DNA from: Maribacter arenosus | GTDB lineage: Bacteria; Bacteroidota; Bacteroidia; Flavobacteriales; Flavobacteriaceae | DNA: 64,000 bases | Assembly: GCF_014610845.1 (NCBI RefSeq) | Contig: NZ_JABTCG010000007.1 | Coordinates: 1 to 64,000 of the forward strand | Direction of reading: 5' to 3' | Shown: piece after piece, positions 34,600 to 42,463 of the stretch | Layout: every line of letters begins with the position of its first letter | Numbering within the stretch: the first letter of the stretch is position 1 | The notes under the pieces: model-generated | The model's input: the letters and a program-made list of their open reading frames with translations, nothing else | Databases searched by the model: none | Told to the model about the DNA's origin: nothing | Program-made: the position numbers and the translations under genes

Positions 34600-35745
34600 T
34601 TAGTTTTTAAATTCATTTAGAAGGGCAGGGTCTATTTTTATTAGGTTCCTTGCAAATCTATAAGAGATTCCAAAGTTGACCAGGTAATCGGCAAAGGCCG
34701 CATCTCCATTTCTAGGCATGCCAGTAAGAGCTTCAGCCTGCTTGTCCGTAACACTTTGGGGCCTTTCCCGTCGTACTGCAAAAGGTACGTTCAAGGTCAA
34801 TGAGAAATTGTTCTTGGAAAAGGCAACTCCTGGATCAATGGAGAGCACATTCCCAGGTCTTCTGAATCCCTTATTCCCTCCCAATATATCTTTGACCGGA
34901 ACGCCCTCATATCGAACTCCCAATGACGTTGTAATGTTTTGATATACATGATAGCTTAATCCACCGCGTACGGAAAATTGATCAGGAACGGCCATGATCG
35001 CCTCATTTTCCAAAATAGGGTTCAGCGTTTCCCTAAAAGTTCTAATGCCATTTACCTCCTTAGGATTCAGCAAATAAAACCCACCTCCATAGGCGAAGAT
35101 ATTCGAAGCGATCTTTGTATAAAACTGAAAATCCATGATTAACCCAAACCCACCATCACCGGGTTGTATGGATTGGTCGACCGGTCTTACTTGCGGGCTT
35201 TCTTCTGGACCCACATTATAGAAAACATCCGTGGCATTATAACTTCCCGTGGGCAGTTTTATTCCAAATCCAATGGCAATATTTACATTGGGGTGTTTTT
35301 CCAAGTCGAGTAACCAATACCCTAATCCCATCCGTATATCGCCCAGACCTCTTGAGAAAGTAGTATGGCGTTCCTCTCGGCCATGTTCATAAAGCGAAGA
35401 TCTGGTATTTATGACCATAGGTAAGGAAATACTAGTATACCATCTTTGATTTATACCGTAAGTTAAAAAGTAATCCCAAGCATGTGCATTATTGATTACT
35501 TCCGTTTCATTGGCCAGACGGTCAGGCTCCTCCTCCAAACCCCTAAAATGTCTGAATGACCGAAAATAGCGGTAATTCATTCCGATTTGTATATCGCCTG
35601 AATTCAATAGGTTGTTTTCAAGGGTTGATCCAACGCATGACGAAAAATGCCTTATGGCAACACAACCTTGCCCCCAACAATGTATTGTGGCCAATGACAA
35701 CATAAAAAAAAGAAGTACTACCGTCTTTTTTTGTGACTGTTTCAT
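34600..35745 (-). CDS. Outer-membrane beta-barrel-like protein
   Basis: 381 residues. Signal peptide ~1-26 (LLFFMLSLATIHCWGQG). The mature protein alternates polar and hydrophobic residues in beta strands (IQIGMNYRYFRSFRHFRG, WYTSISLPMVINTRSSLY, GDIRMGLGYWLLDLE, VNIAIGFGIKLPTGSYN, GGFGLIMDFQFYTK, NIFAYGGGFYLLNPKE), with a terminal strand ending YLVNFGISYRF before a short tail. This fits the transporter/phenol-MetA-like outer-membrane barrel family. Substrate unknown. A strong hairpin sits about 54-94 bp upstream of the ATG, in its probable leader. Confidence 0.75.
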   Translation of the reverse strand: MKQSQKKTVVLLFFMLSLATIHCWGQGCVAIRHFSSCVGSTLENNLLNSGDIQIGMNYRYFRSFRHFRGLEEEPDRLANETEVINNAHAWDYFLTYGINQRWYTSISLPMVINTRSSLYEHGREERHTTFSRGLGDIRMGLGYWLLDLEKHPNVNIAIGFGIKLPTGSYNATDVFYNVGPEESPQVRPVDQSIQPGDGGFGLIMDFQFYTKIASNIFAYGGGFYLLNPKEVNGIRTFRETLNPILENEAIMAVPDQFSVRGGLSYHVYQNITTSLGVRYEGVPVKDILGGNKGFRRPGNVLSIDPGVAFSKNNFSLTLNVPFAVRRERPQSVTDKQAEALTGMPRNGDAAFADYLVNFGISYRFARNLIKIDPALLNEFKN

Positions 35746-35798
35746 ATGAATTGTTTTAGATGTTGAAAATCTATGAGCGGGGGAAGAATTTATTCAAA

Positions 35799-35839
35799 TA
35801 AAAGGGCCAATCACGTTACCAAGATGACTGGCCCTTTTA
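35799..35839. other. Strong hairpin with T run in a divergent spacer
   Basis: TAAAAGGGCCAATCA (35799-35813) pairs with TGACTGGCCCTTTTA (35825-35839), one mismatch, loop of 11 bases. It has the shape of a terminator on both strands, but both flanking genes start here (35745 leftwards, 36004 rightwards), so no known gene ends at it. It may be a leader attenuator of the barrel gene or the end of an unannotated small RNA. Confidence 0.6.
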
Positions 35840-36003
35840 TACTTAATTATTCAACTCAACTTAAATCAGGGCTAAAATACGGTGAAATAGACTTGATAGG
35901 GATTAAGGAAAAACTAAATAAGATTAATGAAAAGTTAATAAGATGAACAAAAAACTAAAAACCGCTAAGAGAACCTTATTTTTATGCTTCTTTAGTAGGT
36001 ATT

Positions 36004-37284
36004 TTGAAAAAGCGACGTCTCTATATCCTAATTTTTATAATTTCTATCCTAGGCCTTTCGATAGTACAGTACCAATATTTAAGAATTGGCATCAATTTGG
36101 CCAAAGTACAATTCAGTAGTAAGATTGGTTTGGCGACCGAGAATATTAAAAACACCCTGGAAACCAAAAACAAATTGACTTTTCTTCTCGCGAATGCCAT
36201 AAAGGAAGATAGTCTGTATTTTGCGATAAGTGTAGATAGTCTAAAGGATGCCTCCAGCCATTTTTTGAATGACTTCCTTACCGAGAAATTAGTGGAAAAA
36301 GGTATTGAAGCCGATTTTACCTATCGCTTATTTACAAAAGACTCGGCGTACTACCTGAAATCTCCTGTAGTTTACGAGCGTTCGGCGGAAGTGGTCACCT
36401 ATCCTATCGAAATTAAAGGGTACCTTCCTAAATTATTGGATGCCGATTTGATTTTGGAGATGAAATTTCGGAATTTAGACAGTTATTATCTCTCCAAACT
36501 CAATGGATTAACCGTCCCCAGTCTTATATTTATCTTAGGAATCGTAATTGCAATTCTGTGGATGTTGAGAACATATTATTGGCAGCGAAGTGTTATTACC
36601 ACCACCAATGAGTTTATAAACAATCTTACCCATGAACTAAAGACTCCTGTATTTTCAATTGGTCTGGCATCTAAAATGTTGGAAGAGGGTATTCCCGCGG
36701 ATAAAGCCCCGATTTTGGAGATAATAAGGCAGCAAGTCGAAAGATTGAAGGCCCATATCGATAAAGTATTGGAACTAGCCAGTTTTGAGGAAAGTAAGAG
36801 TGTCTTCAAACTAAAAGTTTTGGATTTCGGACCCAGATTGGAAAACCTTTGTAAAGAATTCAGTACGTTGGCCTCATTCGAAAAATGTAATTTTTCTTAT
36901 CATTTGGAAGATAGACCTTATTTTATCAAAGCGGAAGTCTCCCATTTGGAGAATGCAATAAATAATCTACTTGATAATGCTAAGAAATACGCCCAAGACC
37001 CGAAAATCGAATTGCTTTCCCGTATAGAAAATGGAAAATTGGTTATTTCGATATCCGATAATGGGAAAGGAATTGAAAAGAAAGATCAAAAATTGGTCTT
37101 TCAAAAGTATTATAGGGTTTCTAACGGTAATAAGCACGAGGTAAAGGGATACGGATTGGGTCTTAGTTATGTTAAGAAAGTAATTAAAAAGCATAAAGGT
37201 AGCATTTTATTGCAAAGTGAATTGAATCAAGGCACAACGGTAGTATTTAAAATACCCTTGTATAAGCATGGAAAAAAAGTATAA
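36004..37284 (+). CDS. Two-component sensor histidine kinase
   Basis: 426 residues from a TTG at 36004, which gives MKKRRLYILIFIISILGLSI, a good first membrane helix. A second helix at ~170-192 (LTVPSLIFILGIVIAILWML) encloses a ~140-residue periplasmic sensor. The kinase part has His210 in NLTHELKTPVFSIGLASKM, an N box AINNLLDNAKKYAQ, and G boxes ISISDNGKGIEKKDQ and VKGYGLGLSYVKKVIKKHKG. The layout resembles Bacteroides RprX. It overlaps the response-regulator gene by 17 bp, a clear cognate pair. The ligand is unknown. Confidence 0.92.
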   Translation: MKKRRLYILIFIISILGLSIVQYQYLRIGINLAKVQFSSKIGLATENIKNTLETKNKLTFLLANAIKEDSLYFAISVDSLKDASSHFLNDFLTEKLVEKGIEADFTYRLFTKDSAYYLKSPVVYERSAEVVTYPIEIKGYLPKLLDADLILEMKFRNLDSYYLSKLNGLTVPSLIFILGIVIAILWMLRTYYWQRSVITTTNEFINNLTHELKTPVFSIGLASKMLEEGIPADKAPILEIIRQQVERLKAHIDKVLELASFEESKSVFKLKVLDFGPRLENLCKEFSTLASFEKCNFSYHLEDRPYFIKAEVSHLENAINNLLDNAKKYAQDPKIELLSRIENGKLVISISDNGKGIEKKDQKLVFQKYYRVSNGNKHEVKGYGLGLSYVKKVIKKHKGSILLQSELNQGTTVVFKIPLYKHGKKV

Positions 37285-37978
37285 TATATTATTGGTAGAA
37301 GATGATGCTTCTTTAGGGTATTTGCTATCTGAATACCTCAAAATGAAGAACTTTGATGTAATTTGGGAAAAAAACCCTACCAAAGTAATGGGTCTCATTC
37401 AATCTAACCGATTCGATCTGGCGATTTTAGATGTAATGATGGTCGAAATGGATGGTTTCACCTTGGCTGCGGATATTTCAAAAAAATTTTCCAATCTTCC
37501 CTTTATATTTCTAACGGCAAGATCATTGAAGATAGATGTTCTAAAAGGATTTTCACTCGGGGCGTTGGATTATCTTAAGAAACCGATTGATGAGGAAGAG
37601 CTGGTGGTACGTATATTTACCTTGCTAGAAAGACTTAATAAAGGGACCTCCACAGATAAGGAAAAGGAGATGTTCGAAATTGGTTCGTATCGGTTGAATA
37701 GCTCAACACAGGAATTGATTTTTGAGTCCGAAATGACTCATTTGACGTCGCGCGAAAGTGATTTGCTTAAATATTTGGCTTCCCATCCGAATACTTTATG
37801 CCACCATAAGAATATATTGGAGACGATTTGGGGCAACGATGATTATTTTAATAGAAAAAGTTTAAATGTATTTATTACCCATTTAAGAAAGTATTTGGCA
37901 AAAGATCCTTCCTTGAAAATTGAAAATGTACACGGTAAAGGTTTTATCCTAAAAACCGATCTTGGAAAAAATAATTGA
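37268..37978 (+). CDS. OmpR-family response regulator
   Basis: 236 residues. Receiver domain ~1-120: acidic pocket LLVEDDASLGY, phospho-acceptor Asp in LAILDVMMVEMDGF (~55), Thr/Lys positions in FLTARS and LKKPIDEEEL. C-terminal winged helix ~135-232 (SSTQELIFESEMTHLTSRES, LLKYLASHPNTLCHHKNILE, LNVFITHLRKYLAKD, then HGKGFIL). RprY-like in layout. Binds DNA after phosphorylation by the overlapping kinase gene upstream; target genes unknown, though the two membrane and hydrolase genes that follow could share its transcript. Confidence 0.94.
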   Translation: MEKKYNILLVEDDASLGYLLSEYLKMKNFDVIWEKNPTKVMGLIQSNRFDLAILDVMMVEMDGFTLAADISKKFSNLPFIFLTARSLKIDVLKGFSLGALDYLKKPIDEEELVVRIFTLLERLNKGTSTDKEKEMFEIGSYRLNSSTQELIFESEMTHLTSRESDLLKYLASHPNTLCHHKNILETIWGNDDYFNRKSLNVFITHLRKYLAKDPSLKIENVHGKGFILKTDLGKNN

Positions 37979-38020
37979 TTTCCTTAATAATTGGTATATT
38001 TCATTATTGAAATCGAAACA

Positions 38021-39289
38021 GTGGAAATTTACGCCAACGCCCTACTATATGCTATTCCTTTTTTTATGTGCCTTTTGGTTATAGAAATGGGTTATGGCTA
38101 CTTCGTAAAAAGCCAAAAACATAAGGTAATGGATTCGGTGGCGAGCATAAGCTCGGGACTTACCAATATCGTTAAGGATTCATTGGGCATAGGTATTATT
38201 ATCGTAACCTACCCTTTCTTACTTGAACATTTGGCCTTGTTCTCTTTAGAATCCACTTGGATCGTTTGGTTGATTGCGTTTTTGGCGATCGATTTTGCTG
38301 GCTATTGGAACCACAGATTGAACCATAAAGTTAATTTTTTCTGGAACCAACATGTAATCCATCACAGTAGCGAGGAGTTTAATTTGGCTTGTGCCTTACG
38401 TCAACCTATCTCCAATCTATTGGGTTATTTCCCCATATTGATGTTTCCGGCGGCTATTATGGGCATCCCAAGTACTATTATAGCTATTCTGGCCCCTATT
38501 CATTTATTCGCCCAGTTTTGGTACCATACGCAGCATATCGGTAAATTAGGATGGGTAGAGAAAATTTTGGTGACACCCTCACAGCATCGAGTACACCATG
38601 CGATCAATCCTGAATATATAGATAAGAACCTAGGGCAGATTCTTTGTATTTGGGATCGTTGGTTTGGTACCTTTCAAGAAGAATTGGATGAAGTGCCTCC
38701 CCAATATGGCGTTTTAAAACCAGCCTCAACATGGAATCCGATTATCATAAACTTTCAGCATTTATGGCGATTAATTAAAGATGCATGGCGCACCCAAAAT
38801 ATTTGGGATAAATTTCGGATTTGGTTTATGCCCACTGGATGGAGGCCTGCGGATATGAAGGAAAAATATCCGTTAATGATAATCGATGATGTATTTCATT
38901 TTAAAAAGTACGAAACCCCTGCATCGAATGCTTTAAAGGGATATTCTATCTTTCAGGTTTTGTTTACGACTATTTTATTGTTGTTTATGTTCTATAACTA
39001 TGCCTCGATCGGGTTTGATGGCTTATTGTTTTTCGGGGCATTCGTGTTCATAGGGATCTATGGGTATACCACTTTGATGGATAAGGTCGATTATGCTGTT
39101 TGGATAGAGGTGTTAAGGGGACTTTCCGGTATTGCCGTAATTTGGATTACAGGCGATTGGTTTGGTATTGATACGTATTTTAAATATGGCAGTCTTACGG
39201 TAGCTATTTATTTTTTGATAACCATATCCGCAGGAATTTATTTTACCTATTTGGAAAATAACCAGGCAACAAGTAATGTTGCGATTTAA
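38021..39289 (+). CDS. Sterol desaturase/fatty acid hydroxylase superfamily membrane protein
   Basis: 422 residues from GTG 38021; a TTG at 37991 is the alternative and only adds a short polar leader. Several membrane helices. The di-iron His clusters are present: HRLNHKVNFFWNQHVIHHSS (~99-118; HRxxH and HxxHH) and, further on, HTQH and SQHRVHHAINP (~185-195). The family oxidises lipid or sterol chains with O2. The C-terminal ~130 residues add further helices of unknown role, as in many Bacteroidota members. Substrate unknown. It follows the response regulator by 42 bp. Confidence 0.85.
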   Translation: MEIYANALLYAIPFFMCLLVIEMGYGYFVKSQKHKVMDSVASISSGLTNIVKDSLGIGIIIVTYPFLLEHLALFSLESTWIVWLIAFLAIDFAGYWNHRLNHKVNFFWNQHVIHHSSEEFNLACALRQPISNLLGYFPILMFPAAIMGIPSTIIAILAPIHLFAQFWYHTQHIGKLGWVEKILVTPSQHRVHHAINPEYIDKNLGQILCIWDRWFGTFQEELDEVPPQYGVLKPASTWNPIIINFQHLWRLIKDAWRTQNIWDKFRIWFMPTGWRPADMKEKYPLMIIDDVFHFKKYETPASNALKGYSIFQVLFTTILLLFMFYNYASIGFDGLLFFGAFVFIGIYGYTTLMDKVDYAVWIEVLRGLSGIAVIWITGDWFGIDTYFKYGSLTVAIYFLITISAGIYFTYLENNQATSNVAI

Positions 39290-39307
39290 CTTGTAAACAT
39301 TCACTTT

Positions 39308-40069
39308 ATGAGACCATATATATTGGCCGAAACCAACTGGAAGGCACTCAAAAACGCCAATTTTGATTTGGCCGTTTTACCCTGGGGCGCAACCGAGGCA
39401 CATAATTATCATTTACCCTACGCTACCGACGTCTATGAAAGCGACGCCCTAGCTGCGGAATCGGCAAGGATTGCCTGGAAAAAGGGGGCCAAGGTCATCG
39501 TTTTACCAACCATTCCATTTGGTGTGAATACGGGGCAATCGGATATTTATTTGGATATAAATTTAAACCCGAGTACTCAACTGTCTATATTGAATGATAT
39601 CATTACGGTACTTGACCGACAAGGCATAAAGAAATTGATTATATTCAATAGCCATGGCGGTAATAATTTTAAACCTCTGGTTAGGGAATTGGGTTTAAGG
39701 TTTCCTGAAATGTTCCTATGTTTTTCGAACTGGTTCCAGTCGATGGATAAAACCGAATACTTTGATAATGAGGGCGACCATGCCGATGAAATGGAAACCA
39801 GTCTAATGTTATACCTAAAACCGGAGTTGGTACTTCCTAAGGAAGAGTGGGGTAGTGGGGCATCCAAAAATTATAAAATCAAATCTTTTTCAGAAGGTTG
39901 GATCTGGGCCGAACGCAAATGGTCCCAGATCAGTGAGGATACCGGTGTTGGTGACCCTGCACAAGCAACCGATAAAAAAGGCGAACGTTATTTTACCGAT
40001 GTTACCCAGAAAATTGGGAATTTCTTTTTTGAACTTTGTAATGCAGATTTGAATGATCTTTATGAATAG
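39308..40069 (+). CDS. Creatininase family amidohydrolase
   Basis: 253 residues. Metal-binding pattern of the creatininase/MftE/FAPy-deaminase superfamily: LPWGATEAHNYHLPYATDVY (Glu, His, Asp ligands, ~24-43), IFNSHGGNNFKPLVRELG (~116-133), and GDHADEMETSLML (Glu ligand, ~156-168). These enzymes hydrolyse cyclic amide or related C-N bonds with a binuclear metal centre. The true substrate is not creatinine by necessity; in bacteria relatives act in flavin and cofactor pathways. It follows the hydroxylase gene by 18 bp. Confidence 0.88.
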   Translation: MRPYILAETNWKALKNANFDLAVLPWGATEAHNYHLPYATDVYESDALAAESARIAWKKGAKVIVLPTIPFGVNTGQSDIYLDINLNPSTQLSILNDIITVLDRQGIKKLIIFNSHGGNNFKPLVRELGLRFPEMFLCFSNWFQSMDKTEYFDNEGDHADEMETSLMLYLKPELVLPKEEWGSGASKNYKIKSFSEGWIWAERKWSQISEDTGVGDPAQATDKKGERYFTDVTQKIGNFFFELCNADLNDLYE

Positions 40070-40082
40070 GTTAGGGACCAAA

Positions 40083-40343
40083 TCATTTTTTGATTTCTTT
40101 TTTCACCAAAGCTATATAGGATTCCATCGCCTCACGACGGCTAATGTTCCGTGCCTGTATCAAAGCATTGGCTTTGAAAGCATTTATTAGAGGGGTCTTG
40201 CTGCCGGGGTTGTCAAAGTTTTTGTTCGCAATTTTATAGTAAGCATATAATTTCAGCAAGAGGTCGGCGGGTAATGCCTCCGTGTAATTGTTTACTTCAG
40301 CAACTGCTTCCTCGAAATTCTTACGTAAGGTCTCTTTCTTCAT
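40083..40343 (-). CDS. Acyl-CoA-binding protein (ACBP)
   Basis: 86 residues from ATG 40343 (an ATG at 40355 is possible). Typical ACBP length and four-helix pattern, with LLLKLYAYYKIANKNF (the LYxYYKQA motif) and EAMESYIALVKKEI. The conserved Trp-rich segment of helix 3 (family: KAKWDAW) is replaced by FKANALIQARN, so the ligand pocket differs. ACBPs bind long-chain acyl-CoA and buffer it in the cytoplasm. The start lies 23 bp inside the psd 3' end, so it is translationally linked to lipid synthesis. Bacterial ACBPs are uncommon. Confidence 0.85.
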   Translation of the reverse strand: MKKETLRKNFEEAVAEVNNYTEALPADLLLKLYAYYKIANKNFDNPGSKTPLINAFKANALIQARNISRREAMESYIALVKKEIKK

Positions 40344-41001
40344 GACGGTCAACAAAGGTAGCGATACAAGTTTTGGCTCCGACTACCTTTTGGTTAAGTT
40401 TCACTGCAATACCACAATCCAAAGGTAATAATAAGTCTGCCCTAGAACCAAATTTTATAAAACCCGAATCTTCCCCTTGACGCACACTTTCACCTTCCTC
40501 AGCATAGTTGACAATTCGTCTGGCCATAGCCCCTGCAATCTGGCGGTACAAAATTTCCCCGAATTTCGGTGTGTTTATGACGACCGTAGTTCGTTCATTG
40601 TCCGTACTGGATTTAGGGTGCCATGCCAATAAATATTTTCCTGGATGGTATTTGGAATATTTGATCGTTCCACTAATAGGATAGCGGGTAACATGGACAT
40701 TGAAAGGAGACATGAATATAGATACCTGGAGTCTTTTATCGTTGAAATATTCAGTTTCTAGAACTTCTTCTATCACTACTACTTTACCATCAACAGGGGC
40801 CAGGATTTCATCAAAAAGATTGTTGGCACTTCTTTTAGGATTTCTAAAAAACTGAAGAATCAATACCAACACAACAATTGAAACGAACTGTAGTCCCCAA
40901 CACAACCATTGGTTCGTTATGTAGAACTCTGAAAGTAAGACAATGGCAACGACTAAAAAAAAAGTCGTCAGTATTATAGTTTGGCCCTCTCTATGAAACA
41001 T
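40321..41001 (-). CDS. psd: Phosphatidylserine decarboxylase, short type
   Basis: 226 residues with two or so N-terminal membrane helices (~8-45). The self-cleavage site appears as FGSR at ~residues 187-190 (SGFIKFGSRADLLLP); the serine becomes the pyruvoyl group. VFMSPFNVHVTRYPISGTI-like sequence (SIFMSPFNVHVTRYPIS, ~92-108) is the family's catalytic His motif. Converts phosphatidylserine to phosphatidylethanolamine at the inner membrane. It overlaps cdsA by 11 bp, and the next gene ACBP overlaps it by 23 bp. Confidence 0.93.
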   Translation of the reverse strand: MFHREGQTIILTTFFLVVAIVLLSEFYITNQWLCWGLQFVSIVVLVLILQFFRNPKRSANNLFDEILAPVDGKVVVIEEVLETEYFNDKRLQVSIFMSPFNVHVTRYPISGTIKYSKYHPGKYLLAWHPKSSTDNERTTVVINTPKFGEILYRQIAGAMARRIVNYAEEGESVRQGEDSGFIKFGSRADLLLPLDCGIAVKLNQKVVGAKTCIATFVDRHEERDLT

Positions 41002-41794
41002 AAGTAAATATATTTAACGTTAAATAGGCAAAAGGAGCGGCGAATACCATACTGTCCAATCGGTCGAGCATACCACCATGGCCGGGTATAATAGCTCCAC
41101 TATCCTTTACCCCAGCAGATCTTTTTAATTTTGATTCTATCAAATCACCTAGAGTGCCAAATAATACAATTACCGCTGCTAGAATCATCCATTGCGCAGG
41201 ATCTAAAATTGGTTCGTACTTACCTAGGAAATAGGATGCAATGGCCGTAAATACAAAACCTCCCATCGTACCTTCTATGGTTTTTTTTGGCGAAACCGCG
41301 GGGAATAATTTGGTACGCCCTATGGTACTGCCAACCAGATAGGCAAAAGAATCGTTTATCCATATCAAGATAAAAATACCCATAATCAGCAATTTGGCAA
41401 AATCGTTGTTCTTATAGGGTATCATGGTCAGAAAGATGCAGCCACCCCCTATGTAAAACAGACCGATTAAAAATTTTTGATAAAACCGGAAGGGCTTCTT
41501 TTTTCTCGAAAAAAGAAAAAAGAGTAGGGTAATATTCGTCGATATCGTAAGAAACATTAGAATATTGATCAACCATTGATCATTAACCAAGTAGATGAAC
41601 GCCCACCATAAGGCCAGATAGGCAATAAAAATATGGTAGCCTTTGAGATGTACAAGTCTTTTATATTCGTACAAACAGGCCAAACCGAAAGTCATAAACA
41701 AAAAATCGAATGCATCTGTACTTAGGAATACCGCTGAAAGTAAGATAATGATATAAACTACCCCAGAAAGTGCCCTTCTAATAACTTCTTTCAT
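40991..41794 (-). CDS. cdsA: Phosphatidate cytidylyltransferase
   Basis: 267 residues with about seven to eight membrane helices. The CDP-diglyceride synthase signature is clear in the C-terminal half: SPKKTIEGTMGGF and then GDLIESKLKRSAGVKDSGAI and IPGHGGMLDRLDSM (~230-255). Makes CDP-diacylglycerol from phosphatidate and CTP, the precursor for phosphatidylserine that feeds psd downstream. It starts one base after the LUD gene stop. Confidence 0.95.
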   Translation of the reverse strand: MKEVIRRALSGVVYIIILLSAVFLSTDAFDFLFMTFGLACLYEYKRLVHLKGYHIFIAYLALWWAFIYLVNDQWLINILMFLTISTNITLLFFLFSRKKKPFRFYQKFLIGLFYIGGGCIFLTMIPYKNNDFAKLLIMGIFILIWINDSFAYLVGSTIGRTKLFPAVSPKKTIEGTMGGFVFTAIASYFLGKYEPILDPAQWMILAAVIVLFGTLGDLIESKLKRSAGVKDSGAIIPGHGGMLDRLDSMVFAAPFAYLTLNIFTYVS

Positions 41795-41795
41795 A

Positions 41796-42407
41796 CTATA
41801 GATCTTCCAAAAGTAAAAGATACAGATTTTTGGAACTACTACCGTATGTTAAAAAATCATCCGAATTTTCATTAGTGGCTTGAAAGTGTTTGAGGGTGGT
41901 AATGTTGGCTGGAATACTATGACCGTATTTTTTCTTTATTTTTTTAAGTCCCTCCCCAATCGACTCTACCAATTGGCTAGTTGTGGCAAAAACAATGATA
42001 TTGTCTGGGAGTTCATGAAGTTTCTTTTCCATCAATTGATTAGAGCATACTAGGATAGAACCGTTCTGGGCGATTAGGTGTTCGCAAGTCGTAAAGAAGA
42101 CCTCACTTTCGGTGGCCTTATGGGTAAAAGCTATATTCTCTTTTGAAAACCGATCCTTTAGCATGGGGTTCATTACAAAGAAAAGTTGGTCTTCCCAACT
42201 ATTTTCTTTTACAATATTCTGCAGTGCTTCGGATATTTCTTGAAATGAATCGCAATAGATGAATTTGCCACCGTTCTTTTTAAAATGAATGGTGAATTTT
42301 TCATCAACAGGAATATTAAGATCGGGCATATGTACCCCACGGGTTTCTGCGGTTTCCTTGGAAACCTTTTTTTTGCCTCCTCCGAAAAGTTTGTCAAATA
42401 GCCCCAT
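41796..42407 (-). CDS. LUD domain protein (LutC-like)
   Basis: 203 residues. A LUD domain (lactate utilisation LutC family) occupies most of the protein: FIYCDSFQEISEALQNIVKE, FFTTCEHLIAQNGSILVCSN, NIIVFATTSQLVESIGEGLK. An N-terminal basic stretch (KLFGGGKKKVSKETAE, ~6-21) is unusual and may bind membrane or RNA. LutC acts in lactate oxidation with LutA and LutB, but neither is near, so the role here is unknown. It lies between ftsH and cdsA, as is common in flavobacteria. Confidence 0.85.
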   Translation of the reverse strand: MGLFDKLFGGGKKKVSKETAETRGVHMPDLNIPVDEKFTIHFKKNGGKFIYCDSFQEISEALQNIVKENSWEDQLFFVMNPMLKDRFSKENIAFTHKATESEVFFTTCEHLIAQNGSILVCSNQLMEKKLHELPDNIIVFATTSQLVESIGEGLKKIKKKYGHSIPANITTLKHFQATNENSDDFLTYGSSSKNLYLLLLEDL

Positions 42408-42463
42408 TAAATTAATTAAAGCGTCTTACCGAGTCCTCATAGTAAGGACAACGTAAATCATGT

